Assembly (NCBI GenBank): GCA_963971305.1 | Contig: OZ020313.1 | Coordinates: 27,010,602-27,074,601, forward strand | DNA from: Arcuatula senhousia | Taxonomy: Eukaryota > Mollusca > Bivalvia > Mytilida > Mytilidae | Reading direction: 5' to 3' | Length of the DNA: 64,000 nt | Shown here: positions 11,770-24,557 of the stretch, piece by piece | How positions within the stretch are numbered: the first letter of the stretch is position 1 | How the letters are laid out: the number at the start of each line of letters is the position of its first letter | Position numbers and translations under genes: made by a program | Notes under the pieces: generated by a model | Database searches by the model: none | Told to the model about the DNA's origin: nothing | Seen by the model: the letters and a program-made list of their open reading frames with translations, nothing else

Positions 11770-12692
11770 ACAAAACAAGATTGCTACGCGTAGCCATGTG
11801 TCCCCCGCCGCCGCATAAAAGTTGTGTGGTATGTCAATTCAAGCAAAACATTCTCTGAGAACGATAGAAATAGGTTGTCAAAATATGGGATGATCACCTA
11901 TTAACAGTTCCCTATCAGTGTGTAAAGTTTCAGCAACATCCGTTCAGTAGTATCCGAGGAGTTGCACCCACAAAAATGTTTGATATGACAAAGTCCCATT
12001 TTTTGGACCGGAAAATCACAAATTTGTAAATAATTCGAAAACCGTAAATATCGCTTCAAATTTTTTTTGTATTATTATAGAGTATCTTTTGCTCTATCAG
12101 CCTACAAAATTTCAGAACCCTGTGCACCTAGGTAACCGAGATATTGGATGTCCTATATTTTGACCTTTCTAACCCTGTTTCCATGGAAAAGGCGGCCATT
12201 TTGAAAATTTCAAATATGGGATGATCATCTACTAACAGTACCCTATAACTTTGTAAAGTTACAGCAACATCGGTTCAGTAGTGTCCGAGGAGTTGCACCC
12301 ACAAAAACGTTTGACAAAGTCCCATTTTTCGGACTGAAAAATCACAAATTCGTAAATAACTCGAAAACCGTAAATATCGCTTCAAATTTTTTTTCCGTAT
12401 TATTATAGAGTACCTTTTACTCTATCAGCCTACAAAATTTCAGAACCCTGTGCACCTAGGTAACCGAGATATTGAATGTCCTATATTTTGACCTTTCTTC
12501 CCTGTTTCCATGGAAACGGCGGCCATTTTGAAAATTTCAAATATGGGATGATCATCTACTTATTGTACCCTATCACTGTGTAAAGTTTCAGCAACATCGG
12601 TTCAGTAGTGTCCGAGGAGTTGCACCCACAAAAAACGTGACGGACGGACGGAGACCATTACTAAGTCCCTCCGACGCGTTGCGGCGGGGGAC
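11770..12692 (+). mobile_element. Hairpin-ended element family E
   Basis: It begins near GCTACGCGTAGC and GTCCCCCGCCGC. It ends with a hairpin at about 12665-12692 (GTCCCTCCG and CGGCGGGGGAC), so the ends are complementary. Inside are two full and one partial module of about 330 bp (AATATGGGATGATCA, CGGTTCAGTAGTGTCCGAGG), then a GACGGACGGACGG tract. This is the same plan as families A to D with different sequence. Confidence 0.6.
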
Positions 12693-13820
12693 AACAAGGC
12701 AACTAAAGGCATCAGTGAAATTAGTATTGTCTATTCCATACTCACAAAGATTGTCTCATCTTTCCTCTAGCTTTCTTTCTTGCTTCTATTCTCTGGAACA
12801 TAAAAAAATAAGTTCTTTAAGAGAGAATTTCGCATGTTTTTTTGTTCAGAAACATATTGCATTGACAAGATTAGTACTGGAAATCATGGAACAAGCCTTG
12901 ACCCACTTTTTAAAAATGCCTGTACCAATGCAGTTCTATCGGAATATTCTCTTTTCCCTGAATTTCCTTGCTTGCTTTGTCTTTCTACTTGGAAATTTAC
13001 AATTTCAGACTGATCTTAGTACATGTACTTGATATAACACAAATACAAAAAGTTAATGCATGTATGTGCACATGTATGTTACCTTCCACATTTGAGCAAG
13101 AATACATAATATAAGAATACACTTCTGCATGTTCTAAGGATTTCTCTACGATGCAATTGTTTTTAAATAAGTTATCTGTACCAAAAGATAATAGACAGTG
13201 GTTAATAATTTCTAGATTCTATTTAACAAAATGAATGTAAATAGTCATTTTATTTCAAATGGTAAAATTGGCATGTATGACCGATAAGCGTAATTTTTTC
13301 ACGTTTACCATAAAAATACGGCGAAAATGTAAAATAACAGTTTGCTGTTATAAAAATACACTTCTGCATGTCCTAAGGAATAATCTAAGACACAATTGTT
13401 TTTAAATAACTTATCTGTGCCAAAGCATTTTTTTAAGCGATCTTACAATGGCCTTCAAACTAACCTACATAACCTAAAATGACTCAATGAAATCTTAAAG
13501 TAAATCCAGTTAACATTTATGTATTGTGTACATTTTATTTCTCTCACGCATAGCAACAGTCACCAACAGGCAAAAGTTAAAATTTCCACAGAAGTTTTGC
13601 AGCCATTTCCTTTTTTGGGGGCATATCGATTATAAAAATTTTATGGGTGAAACAGGATCTTCTAGAAATGATTCCCTACCCTTTCAAAGTTAATTTTTAT
13701 TCAAACATGCTCATCTAGGCTTAAATGTTAAAAACAAAAAAAAACTATCTGGGGGTGAGTAAATCATTTAGTCCACTCCTTTAGAGGAGCACCTATATTT
13801 CTCACGAATAGTCAAATTAC
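12693..13820. other. AT-rich intron without a recognised element
   Basis: A plus-strand open frame of about 110 codons (to 13032) has no start context, no conserved motif and intron-like composition, so I do not call it. TATAAAAATACACTTCTGCATG occurs twice at short distance, a small local repeat. 13932-14855 is similar, with a (GT)n tract at about 13953-13969. Confidence 0.4.
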
Positions 13821-13931
13821 CTGTAGTCTTTCGTCTTCAGCCCTTTTCTGATCAACTATCAGCTGTTGCTGTTCTTCAGAAGACAAATTCTGCACTTGCT
13901 TGTTGTAATCTATTAATGATTGCTTGAAGGC
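13821..13931 (-). CDS. UBF-like gene, third helix of second HMG box
   Basis: This 111-bp exon has 37 codons and phase 0 at both ends, with acceptor CTGCAG and donor GTAATT. It starts AFKQSLIDYNKQ and ends in a Gln/Glu-rich helix (LSSEEQQQLIVDQKR). Joined to the previous exon it completes the long third helix of an HMG box. An extension rich in Glu and Gln after the box is typical of UBF boxes, which is one reason for the family call. Confidence 0.8.
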
Positions 13932-14855
13932 CTGCAGAAAAAAGCAATAGACATGTGTGTGTGTGTGTTAGGAATTAAGTGCAGTTCCCTGTAAGAATCA
14001 GGCAAAATTTAAAAACTTTGAATCATGATTTTAAAAACACACGGTTTTGACAATAAATTGTCATTCAAAATAGCCTTCTAATGAAGAAACAAACATAAGT
14101 TGTTGTCTCAAGTATCAGAGGATGGAGAAAAATTTCTGTTAAAATGACAGGAATTAAGTGTGACTTAACAGAGTTATCTCCCGTAGATTCAAATTTTATA
14201 TGCATTTCAACCAAAATATATCTCAAATTCAAATTACTGACTTTTAAAAAAAGTGCCAATGCATGTTTTGTTACTTAATAAGCATTTTGAACAGTATTTT
14301 GAAGTCAAACTTGTGTGTTTTTTTAATCATGATTCACCCATTGCCTGGTTCTTACAGAGAATGGCACTTAAAACCCTTTCCACACATAAGTCATACAGGG
14401 AAGTGAGTTAAATGGCTGAGGCAACCAAGAGAAAACAATAGACCGGCAAGATATGATTTTATGATTTTCAAAAGTCTAGGACATTTTGCTACTAAAATAC
14501 TTATTTGATCACCTGAAGAAATATAACAAATGTATGAGGCTGTAAAACCATTCCTAATTCAGAATTTGACACACTGAATTGGAAATTGGCAGCGTAACAG
14601 GTGTGCAATAGCAGGCAGGAGCTGCTTACTCTTCTGGAGCACCTGAGTTCACTCTCTTAAAGACTTAAGTTCGCATTGTTAATTGATATGCAGTGGTTTT
14701 TGTGTTTCCATGTTTCATAAGTTGACAGTTTTTTGGTCCTGTCCTTGTTTGTGCTTACCGGTTTTGTATCCCCCCTTTCTGACTTTGACATTAAGATGCC
14801 CCTTTGGTACTTCTGCTTCTTCCATGCTGACAGTACTAGTAGTTGAAAGACTTAC

Positions 14856-15006
14856 TTCCTCAGCTTTCACAGAGAAGGATTTTTTCTCCTCTGGTGTGAG
14901 ATGGCTCCAGTTTTCTCCAATTTTCTTCATGACATTTTTACTAGTGACATCTTCCTGTTCCATAAGACTGGTCATTTGTATAGAGGTAAAATATTGATAT
15001 CCAGAT
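14856..15006 (-). CDS. UBF-like gene, core of second HMG box
   Basis: This 151-bp exon enters at phase 2 (one base completes a Lys codon) and ends at phase 0. The peptide carries the HMG-box hallmarks: the aromatic SGYQYFTS helix-1 start, then the IGENWSHLTPEEKKSF signature (conserved W, LTPEEK, aromatic F), and KAEE leading into helix 3. The donor after GAGGAA is a consensus GTAAGT and keeps the next exon in frame. A second good donor (GTAAGC) lies 97 bp further on after an open frame, but it leaves phase 1 and would put a stop in the next exon, so I did not use it. Confidence 0.85.
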
Positions 15007-15102
15007 CTACAAAACACATGGAATATTACCAGTAAGACCACAAAAAGTCCCCCCCCCTGCTTCATTTTAGAAACTCTATTTTGCCCCCCCCCCCAAAAAA
15101 AA

Positions 15103-18066
15103 ATAAAAAGCTTCGCCGAGCGCAGCATGATACGACCGCAACATGTTGAACTCTGTACGTTTTAGGCCTAATATGGATAGTCTATTGTTCTGGACACATG
15201 CAGCCCATGGTGGACTGACAAAGGTTTTTGACACATGCTTCTCTGATGGACTTTCGACCCAGGGGGTAAAAATATAAATTTTGAATGTTGTATTCTACTC
15301 TTTAAAAGAATAATGTTTGGGGAAAAAATAAAAAATCGAACCAGAATTTTCTTAAAATTATGATTACAGCCCCAAAAATTTATTCTTAAATTTAGAATCG
15401 CTACCTGACAAGAATTAATTTGCAAAATTTTTTTTCAAAATCGGACCACAAATAAAAAAGCCCCATTTGGCCCCTAATTACGTAATAGGGGGAAAAAGGG
15501 GGGGTCACAAAAATTAATTCTTAATTTGGTATTCGCTATTTGACATGCAAAAAATTTTTTCAAAATCGGACCAGAAATAAAAAAGTTACAATTATGGCCC
15601 CTTTTGGTCCCTAATAACGTAACAGTAAAAAAAGGGGACACAAAAATATATCTGCTACTTGACAAGAATAAACTTGCAAAAAATTTTATTAAAATCGGAC
15701 AAGAATTAAAAAAGTTTCGCTTTCGGCCCCTTTTAGCCCCTTATTACGTAACAGGTGAAAAAGGGGTGGGGGTCGCAAAAATAAATTCTCAAATTTGGAT
15801 TCGCTACTTGACGATAAAAATAAACTAGCAAAAAAAATTTCAAAATCGGACCACAAATAAAAAAGTTTCGATTTTGGCCCCATTTGGCCCCCTAATTACG
15901 TAATAGGCGAAAAAAGGGGGGATCGCAAAAATTAATTCTTAATTTTGTATCCGCTATTTGAGAAGAACAAACATGCAAAAAAAAATTTCAAAATTGGACC
16001 AGAAATAAAAAAGTTACAATTTTGGCCCCTTTTGGTCCCTAATAACGTAACAGTAAAAAAAGGGGACACAAAAATATATCTGCTACTTGACAAGAATAAA
16101 CTTGCAAAAAAAATTATCAAAATCAGACAAGAATTAAAAAAGTTTCGCTTTCGGCCCCTTTTAGCCCCTTATAACGTAACAGGTGAAAAAGGGGTGGGGG
16201 GTCGCAAAAATAAATTCTCAAATTTGGATTTGCTACTTGACAAAAATAAACTAGCAAAAAAAATTTCAAAATCGGACCACAAATAAAAGTTTCGATTTTG
16301 GCCCCATTTGGCCCCTAATTATGTAATAGGGGTGGTCGCAAAAATTTAATTCTTAATTTTGGCCCCTAATTACACAACGGAGAAAAAGGGGGCGCAAAAA
16401 TTCATCAGGTTCATTCTTTTATTGTAAGAAACATTCTTGACAAATTTCACAGCAATAGGCCAACTAGGACCAAAGTTATGGTGGAAAAAAGTAAGACCAA
16501 AGTTATGGTGGAAAAAAGTAAAATATTTGAATTTTTTTTTGCCCCTTTTGGGCCCCTAATTTCGAAACAAAAAAACGAGGGACCCCCAAAATCAATCCCA
16601 TTCATCCTTGTATGGTAAGGAACATTACTGTCAAATTTCATAGCAATTGGATAACTAGAACTAAAGTTATTGTGGAAACAAACAAAAAAGTAGTATTTTT
16701 GGCCCTTTTTTGGCCCCTAATTTCTAAACGAAAAATGGGGGGACCCCCAAAATCAATCCCATTCATCCTTTTATGGTAAGGAACATCATTGTAAAGTTTC
16801 ATAGCAATCAGATAACTGGAACTAAAGTTATTTGGAAACACTAACTAGAGGCTCCCAGGAGCCTGAATCGCTCACCTTGTATTCTATGATACTTATATGC
16901 TGGATATTTTAACAAAGGACTGCTACTCTGTGGAATAATCAATTTTAATGTTCTAAGGGAAACAACTCCTATCAAGAAAGGTCTTACAACTTTGACCCCC
17001 CATTACATTATTTTTAGATCTTTATGTGCTTAACCATATGCAATTTAAATTTTTCAAATATCTTTTATTGTTTTCAAGATATAAGTCTTAAAAGAGCAAA
17101 ATTTGAAAAAAAAAACAAGAAAAAGGGCAATAACTCCTACAACTATTGTCAGATCTTCTTCAAAACTACAGGGCAGGTAGATCTTTATGTGCTGATCATT
17201 ATTATTCAAATAGAATTTTAATATCTGTTACCATTTTTGAGTAATTTGCAAAAAACTGCAATTTACCCTTATGTTCTATTTTTAGCCATGGCAGCCATGT
17301 TTTTTGTCGAATTGAAATTTCGAACGATAATTTTGTAGACCACATACTACTAAACAACCCTACTAAGTTTCATTTCATTTGACTAAGCAGTTTCAGAGAA
17401 GAAGATTTTTGAAATGTTGAACAAAAAACTGTGAAAATGGTCAATTTTTACAATCCAAGGGATATAACTCCTAAACGAACGATCCTACAACTTTGACTCT
17501 GTTACAACTTTTGTAGATCTTGATGTGCTTATTCATATGAAATCTAATTTTTTGAAATATCTTGTATAGTTTTCAAGATATAGGGCTAAATAAGTAATTT
17601 TTTGGAAAAAATCCAGAAAAAGGGCAATAACTCCTACATCGGTTGTTGGATCTTCTTGAAAATTTCTAGGCAGGTAGATCTTGAGGTGCTGATCACTTTT
17701 ACCCTATGCCAGAATTTTGATATCTGTTACGGTTTTTGAGTTATTTGCAAAAAACTGCAATTTACCCCTATGTTCTATTTTTAGCCATGGCGGCCATGTT
17801 TTTTGTCGAATCAAAATTTCGAACGATAAATTTGTAGAGGATATACTACAGAACAACCCTACTAAGTTTCAAAACATTTTGCCAAGCGGTTTCAGAGAAG
17901 AAGATTTTTGAAAAGTTGGACGACGGACGACGGACGCCAAGTGATTGCAAAAGCTCACATTGCCTTCGGCAAGGTGAGCTAAAAAGTTAACAGACACCGA
18001 CAACGACGACAACGACGACAGCATCATACCATAATACGTCCGCAAATTTTTTGCGGTCGTATAAAA
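15103..18066 (+). mobile_element. Family B element, long variant, interrupted by family A
   Basis: It starts AAAAAGCTTCGCCGAGCGC and ends with a hairpin at about 18035-18062 (GTCCGCAAA, TTTGCGGTC). The interior is many tandem modules of about 145-170 bp with AAAATCGGACCA, TTTGGCCCC and AATTACGTAA. At about 16845 the CACTAA word breaks and AGTTAACAGAC resumes at 17983, so a family A copy is nested here. Confidence 0.65.
16845..17982 (+). mobile_element. Family A element nested in family B
   Basis: It starts GAGGCTCCCAGGAGCC and ends with hairpin GCTCACATTGCCTTCGGC and AAGGTGAGC. Two internal repeats of about 560 bp carry AGGGCAATAACTCCTAC. GACGGACGACGGACG precedes the hairpin. It is the same A sub-type as 1961-3412. 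Confidence 0.65.
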
Positions 18067-19870
18067 ATAATAATAAATAAATCAAATTATCACTCTGAAA
18101 GATAGCCAACAGCAATAAATATTTTTCATCTACATCTCTATATGATGTACTCTCTTCATCTAAATTTTTCATATAAATCCATTGATGGGTTTAGACAAGC
18201 TGTGCTTACAAGATATGTGGATAGGCAGACAGACTGGGTGATTCCTATACACCCACAAACTTTGTTTCAAGGGATATATTAACAGTGCACAGCCTTACTT
18301 AAATTAATGATTTTTAAATCAGTTGTTTAAGTAAAATTTAATTATTGGCCAGATTACTTAAACAGGAAGTAGGTGATCTACAGACATGAAATTGAATCCC
18401 ATGTTATTGGACCCCACCCTGATGCTGTATACCAAATATCAAAGAGATGTGACAAGTAATTACTTCCGTGCCGCCTGCCATTCACCATTTTATAACCCTG
18501 ATTTAATAACGTGCCTTTTAAATCCCAATGTTTATTTTTTTATCTGAAATAGCCTATAAACGAAAGTCTGCAGGCAAAACTTTGGGGAAAGGCTAAGGGA
18601 TGCATTTACAGACCCCAATCATTTCAATTTCTCTGCTAAATGCATAAAAACATTTTAAGTCTTCCATGACACACTAAATGAGTTAACATCTGCAGGGTTT
18701 TTTCCAGGATTTTGAGGGCTTTAGTCACTTTAGCGGTCGACCAAAATGTGCAACCTAATAATCCATAACCATGTTTGCTTCTAGCAGTCTGGTTGAAGCA
18801 AAAATACCAATACTTGAATTTCTATATGTGCAGGTTATAGCTATGTATATTATAATTTCAGTACCATGGACAGGACACAGATTACAACAGTTATTATCAT
18901 GTTCAATAAAATATATCTTAACATTTGTTGAATTGATTTTTCCCCTTTCAATCATACTTAATGTACTGCAGATTCTTTGCCTTTAATATTTTAGGCATAA
19001 CAAAATGATAACACCCCCACCACCCTTTTTTACAAATTAAGGGAAAATATGTATTGCTCATCAAGTTTAACATGCTCATAGAAAGCTATAAGCACACATA
19101 AAGTCTCTCTTTTTTCTCATTTGAAGAAGCAGTTTTGTTTTTGTTTTACCATTTTCATAATGGTAATGATAAGTGACTGGTGGTCCCTAAACATGCTAAA
19201 AGGAGGAAGATACAGACAACAAAACAGAACATCCTTCATGTCCTATAAAGGAGCTCTACAAATTTAGTTTAGTGTTAAGGTGGCTCGATGTTATTAAACA
19301 AAACAAAACAATTTCTTAACTCAAAATCATTGGAACCTCCGCTGAAATGGAGGTGCTCCTATCTAAGGAGGGTAATAAAAGGAAGAAGAAGGAGATCGTA
19401 AAAATGTAAACAAAGTTCTTTTCATCTGATCTCCTTTTAATGCATGAAAAAGGATGTTTTTGGATTACAGGATGTTCTTAATAAAATAGTTTCATGAAGG
19501 TAAATCCTTTCATCTATATTTACTTCTAAGTTTTTGTGATATTTACACAAGAATTATCATTTTGTCAACATGGTCAGAGCACGTGGGTTGACAAACAAAT
19601 CAATATTTTTCAGCTGATATAAAAATAAACTTTCTCCTGATTGGTCAAGTATATTTCATTCATGATTGATTTCGAAATCAATCAGCGATGGTCAAGCACC
19701 TGTTATTATGATTCATTTAAACCAATTAACAGTTAATTAACTGTAAAAACATATCCGGCCTCCGGGTGTTTATGCAGACAGCTTGGGTCATAAATCAATA
19801 GGGCTTCATAGTAAAATCTGTTGTCAATTTGAATTACACGAAAATGACGAAAGATTTAACTGATTATTGT
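18067..19870. other. Intron; contains a dispersed repeat, no gene seen
   Basis: 18355-18500 belongs to a dispersed repeat also at about 22435-22570 and 28190-28311 (shared CCACCCTGATG, CAAATATCAA and GTGATAAGTAGTT words). 19275-19400 includes GAAATGGAGGTGCTCC, with local inverted symmetry. The rest is AT-rich with no coding signal. Confidence 0.4.
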
Positions 19871-21211
19871 AAACAAGAGGCTCCCAGGAGCCTGAATCGC
19901 TCACCTGGTCATGATGTTGACCCTATACTTTTGTAGAGCTAAATGAGCTGAACATTTAAGCAAGCAACAGCTTTTCTCTACCTGCAATAGTTTTCATTCT
20001 ATAGGCCAAAAACACCATTTTTCACCTATAAGGGGCCATAACCCCTATAAGGAGTCATCTGACAACTTTGACCCTATGGAGACTTTTGTAGAGCTATATG
20101 AGCTGAACATTTAAGCAAGCAACAACTAATCTCTATCTGCAATAGTTTTCATTCTGTAGGCCAAAAACATTAAAAATCGCTTTTTTCAGGGGCCGTAACC
20201 CCTATAAGGGGTCATCTGACAACTTCGACCCTATGGAGAATTTTGTACAGCTAAATGAGCTGAACATTTAAGCAAGCAACAGCTAATCTCTATCTGCAAT
20301 AGTTTTCATTCTGTAGGCCAAAAACATGAAAAATCAAATCGCTATTTTTCATGGACCGTAACCCCTATAAGGGTTCATCTGACAACTTGGACCCTATGGA
20401 GAATTTTGTAGAGCTAAATGAGCTGAACATTTAAGCAAGCAACAGCTAATCTCTATGTGCAATAGTTTCCATTCTGTAGGACAAAAACATGAAAAAACGC
20501 TATTTTTCAAGGGCCGTAACCCCTATAAGGGGTCATCTGACAACTTCGACCCTATGGAGACTTTCGTAGAGCTAAATGAGCTTAACATTTAAGCAAGCAA
20601 CAGCTTATCTATATCTGCAATAGTTTTCATTCTGTAGGCCAAAAACATGAAAAATGGCTATTTTTCACCTTTAAGGGGCCGTAACCCCTATAAGGGGTCA
20701 TCTGACAACTTCGACCCTATGGAGACTTTCGTAGAGCTAAATGAGCTAAACATTTAAGCAAGCAACAGCTAATCTCTATCTGCAATAGTTTTCATTCTGT
20801 AGGCCAAAAACATGAAAAAATGCTATTTTTCACCTTTAAGGGGCCGTAACCCCTATAAGGGGTCATCTGACAACTTTGACCAAATGGAGACTTTTGTAGA
20901 GCTTTTGATGCTGAATCAGTAGCGTGGCCTCAGATTTCCTCTATCTCTTATACTTTTTGATTAATAAGCCAAAAACAGTAGTCTGACCCCCCTAGTCTAT
21001 TTTTAGCAACGGCGGCCATGTTTTTTATCAAAGCATTTCAAAATGAGGATCGTTTGTTGCCAACATGTCATATATCATTCCTGCCAAGTTTCTGTTAAAT
21101 TGGTTCAGTGGTTTCAGAGGAGAAGATTTTTGAAATTGTTAACGGACGACGGACGACGACGGACGCATAGTGATGGCATAAGCTCACATGGCCTTTGGCC
21201 AGGTGAGCTAA
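19871..21211 (+). mobile_element. Family A element, regular copy with seven modules
   Basis: It starts GAGGCTCCCAGGAGCC and ends with hairpin GCTCACATGGCC and GGCCAGGTGAGC. Inside are about seven tandem modules of about 165 bp, each with GGGGCCGTAACCCC, TATAAGGGGTCATCTGAC and AAGCAAGCAACAGC. A unique 3' part follows, with TTCAGAGGAGAAGAT and GACGGACGACGACGG. It is the cleanest view of the A array. Confidence 0.7.
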
Positions 21212-21410
21212 AAAGGACGAAAATTTTCTACATTTTTGAAAATTAAAGTGGCGAAATTGGTTTGAAAAATTTTCAACAAATAAATTATCTTCTCGCCAAT
21301 GACGAAAGTGACGAGCGCTAGAAAAATCACTGCATCTGCTTTGAGGAATACCGGTACAACTAAACCATGTGAACAGGACTTATCAAAAATACTTCTTCCT
21401 TTAAACTAAC

Positions 21411-21463
21411 TTTTTCTTGGGCATCTGTATTTTGGGCTTGGTTTTGTGCACAACATGTTTGAC
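21411..21463 (-). CDS. UBF-like gene, basic linker between HMG boxes
   Basis: This 53-bp exon enters at phase 0 and leaves at phase 2, with donor GTTAGT. The peptide VKHVVHKTKPKIQMPKK is strongly basic. Its last Lys codon is completed by the next exon, giving PKKKKSGY, the usual basic lead-in to an HMG box. Confidence 0.7.
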
Positions 21464-22239
21464 CTGAAATCAGAGAAAATAATATATAAATAGAATCAGG
21501 TGTTAAAAGTTTTATTTCAATAAAAAAAATATAACAGGTAAATTCATGTGCATATCAAATAAGGACCATTACTGATTCCCGAATAAGGATATCATTTTCA
21601 ATTAAATTTAAATAAAGAGAGGATAGAGGTTCAATATTAGGTCAGTTAAGTTATCCAGCCATGAAGCACCTTTTGTTAGTAGTAATACAAATTACACTGT
21701 GTGCAACTGAAATCAAAATTTTGCTAAATTCAGTACAACCAATCCTGATAAATTTGTCTAGTTTCCATATTAAACCAGTTATTTTCATAAGGAGAACCAT
21801 TAGTGCATTCAGATCTCATAAAGATACTGAAAACAAAATAGAATTATTATTTCCTAAAATCTCTGTCATTCTTTCAAACATTTGTGCGGAATTTCTTAAA
21901 AAATTCAGAAAGATCTAGTGTTTAGTTTTTGAGATTCAGATGACACAAGACACATACATGTACCTATAGCGCTAATAACAGTCAGACAGACAGAGTGACC
22001 TGGCTCCTAGAACTGCTTCCGCCTTCAGTAACACAGGTAAAAAATTTACATTTTCAGTTAAATTATTGATAATGTTTTGGGAAGACATTTTATTGCAGAT
22101 ATAATTGCACTGGATAACTTTTTTTTGTGAAAAGAAAATATTAAGAAAAATACACAGATTTTTCAGGACCAGCCATACTAAATTAAGCAATTTAACTTAT
22201 TATATAAGATGGCAAAGGAGCAGGTTAATTTGGTCTTAC

Positions 22240-22362
22240 TTCTGTCTTTACTGATTTTACAGCTCTCTTGATTTCTTCTGCTGCCTTATCTAACCATTTC
22301 TGACGAGCTTTATCATTAATCTTCTTCCACTTCTTCAGATAATGCTCATCTGTGACTTCATC
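22240..22362 (-). CDS. UBF-like gene, helices 2-3 of first HMG box
   Basis: This 123-bp exon has 41 codons and phase 0 at both ends, with donor GTAAGA. Its peptide contains LKKWKKINDKARQKWLDKAAEE. The W-K-x-[IL] followed by a charged turn and an aromatic-plus-KA(A/E)EE helix is the diagnostic second half of an HMG box. The spacing matches the second box of this gene and UBF boxes. Confidence 0.8.
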
Positions 22363-23504
22363 CTTAAAATGAGAAAAACAAAGTGGTTGTATGAAAAAAG
22401 AAAATATATAAATCTGTCAAATTAAAAAATGGCTGGATTTGGTTTTACAGAAAGTAGGTGAGCGACAGATTTGAAATAGAATCTTACATTATGAGACTCC
22501 ACCCTGATGATGAATACAAAATATCAAGTGGCTGTGATAAGTAGTTAATGAGAAAAACTGTTATGAAAATTTCTTCCCTACCCAATAAATTATTTATGCC
22601 ACTCAAAACTGTTAAATGTTTTATAATAAGCTGCTTTGTGATGACCATAAAAAACTAATTAATGTATCACAATAATTTTATTGATGCCATGCAAACCACA
22701 ACAATTGTGTGGGAGCTTACAAAAGAATAAATGTTTCTGTATTTGAATTTTTTTTCATAAAAGTCCAATCATATCCCCTGAATGATAATCAAGCGCTAAG
22801 AAATTTTTACATGCAATATGATCTTCTTTGCGGTTTTTCTGAATTGCCCCTTGATTGTGGACTGTGTCTCGTACACTTATCCCACATCTCATTATTTTCT
22901 ATTCCTTTGTGTAAAGCTTTATAAAATTCATCCAGAGTTTTAGAAGGGGTTACACATAGCAAATATTTGGACAGATGGATTGACGAGGACAAATGATTTC
23001 TATATAGTAACTCAATCTTTAGTTTGCTGATCAAGGATATAAAATTATCAAATGATGATGACTTCATGTACATCCATAGATAGGCGGAAGGTTGGACCCA
23101 AAAAACTAGTTTAACCCCGCCACATATTATATGTGCCTGTCCTAAGCCAAGAATCTTTGACAAAGATTTGGCTTGTACTTGTCTTTTTGATGTTATCTGT
23201 TCCTTGTTTAAGAAGGGGGTCTATCTGTGACTATTTCAGGACTGGATTTGAATTATATGCATTTTATTTAGACCATGGGCCAATTGCAGAACTGCAAGCA
23301 GCACCTACTGGCCTTGTTGAAAGCTGCTGGCGGTTGTCCATTGTGGTTTTTCTGAACCGCCCCTTGATTTTGGGCTGTGTCACGTAAACTTATTCCACTT
23401 CTCATTATTTTCTATTCATGTGCAGTTCTTACTCAATGATATATTTAGGTTGTGTTGTGAACAATTACAACTACAAAAATATCTCCTTATTTTCTTAAAC
23501 AAAC

Positions 23505-23562
23505 CTCTTCGCCAGTATTCTTTTGTCTTTTGTGTGCCACATACAAGTCCCTGGCTTTATCC
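23505..23562 (-). CDS. UBF-like gene, helix 1 of first HMG box
   Basis: This 58-bp exon enters at phase 2 and leaves at phase 0, with donor GTTTGT. The peptide DKARDLYVAHKRQKNTGEE fits the first helix of an HMG box (aromatic Y where boxes have Y/F, then basic residues). It abuts the helix 2-3 exon in frame. Confidence 0.75.
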
Positions 23563-24034
23563 CTGAAAATAGAAATTAAATCATCTTTATTATTCTGTAT
23601 ACATATCAATAAAAGATAAATATTTTATCACATACTTCCAACAATATATCCTATTAAAATTTAAAGTATGAGATTGCAGACCTGTTAACCCTATTTTATG
23701 CCTATTTGTAAGATTGTCAGTATTCTTCATCAGTATTATCAACATTGAGAGCCAGGGGGCTGAAAAAATCCTGCCTTTCAGTCAATTTTTTCAACAATAT
23801 GTCATTTTGAACCTTCTTGGTATGGATCCAGTATTGAATAAAACTTTTTGTTTTGACATTTCTGTCAAACACCATGATGTTTTAATCTTGAACCTTTGAA
23901 CACTTTTACATGCACAATTTTTAATTGCTTTGAACATTAAAATTAAGTGTTTGGTGATTAATAATTTTCTGGATTTTATTTTTACAGACTATTTTGTTTC
24001 AAACCCTAAAATTTGCATGAACGAATGAAAAGTG

Positions 24035-24244
24035 TACTGTATAATCATTTATTTTCGTGGGGATAAAATTTTGTGGTTAAGAGCACAAAGCTGAATTGGT
24101 GGGGACAAATTTTCGTGGAATTTTAATTTTCAAGTACACTCTTCAACTAAATATTTCAAATTCGTGGGGATTTAATTTCATGGATTTCTCTTATCCACGA
24201 AATAAACGAAATTAAATCCCCCACGAATATTTCTGCTTCTACAG
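24035..24244. mobile_element. MITE with CGTGGG/CACGAAAAT ends, copy 2
   Basis: The left end TACTGTATAATCATTTATTT and the right end ATTTCTGCTTCTACAG are imperfect inverted repeats. Internal TTTTCGTGGGGAT and TTATCCACGAAATAAACG words mirror each other, so the element folds on itself. It is related to 10706-10917. Confidence 0.55.
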
Positions 24245-24470
24245 CATTCTTTATTTGTTAACTGTAAAAAAAAAATACGGCAAAAAAGTTAAAGTAAATA
24301 GAACCCAAAGTTTGGGGTTGGGGAGGTCTGTAACAAAAAATCTGCACACCATGCATTAGGGGACTTTTTTCTGTAAAGGGATGTGTTAATATTAATTTTA
24401 CTGCATTTTTTGTAGATATAGGAATTTCTCACTCTGTTTTTTATTATAAGATTCTTCAACCCTAACTTAC

Positions 24471-24520
24471 TCTATTGAAACAGTGTCTTGTGGAGCATCA
24501 ACAAAATCCCCGTCACCATG
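24471..24520 (-). CDS. UBF-like gene, acidic exon before first HMG box
   Basis: This 50-bp exon enters at phase 0 and leaves at phase 2, with donor GTAAGT. The peptide is HGDGDFVDAPQDTVSI, and the Glu codon is completed by the next exon. No domain is recognised in it. Confidence 0.65.
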
Positions 24521-24557
24521 CTGAAAAATAAGAGATTAGAAAAGTATTATAATTGTT

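Noticed and set aside
12637..13032. 131-codon plus-strand ORF
   Set aside because: It begins inside a family E element end and runs into intron. There is no motif, no start context, and the composition is intronic.
14715..15128. Whole 137-codon ORF as one protein
   Set aside because: Only 14856-15006 is exon. The outer parts are intron, and the first residues come from a neighbouring repeat.
22807..23163. 118-codon minus-strand ORF
   Set aside because: It lies between two well-supported UBF-like exons. A ~70-bp part (about 22846-22916) is repeated at about 23346-23420, which points to repeat sequence rather than an exon.
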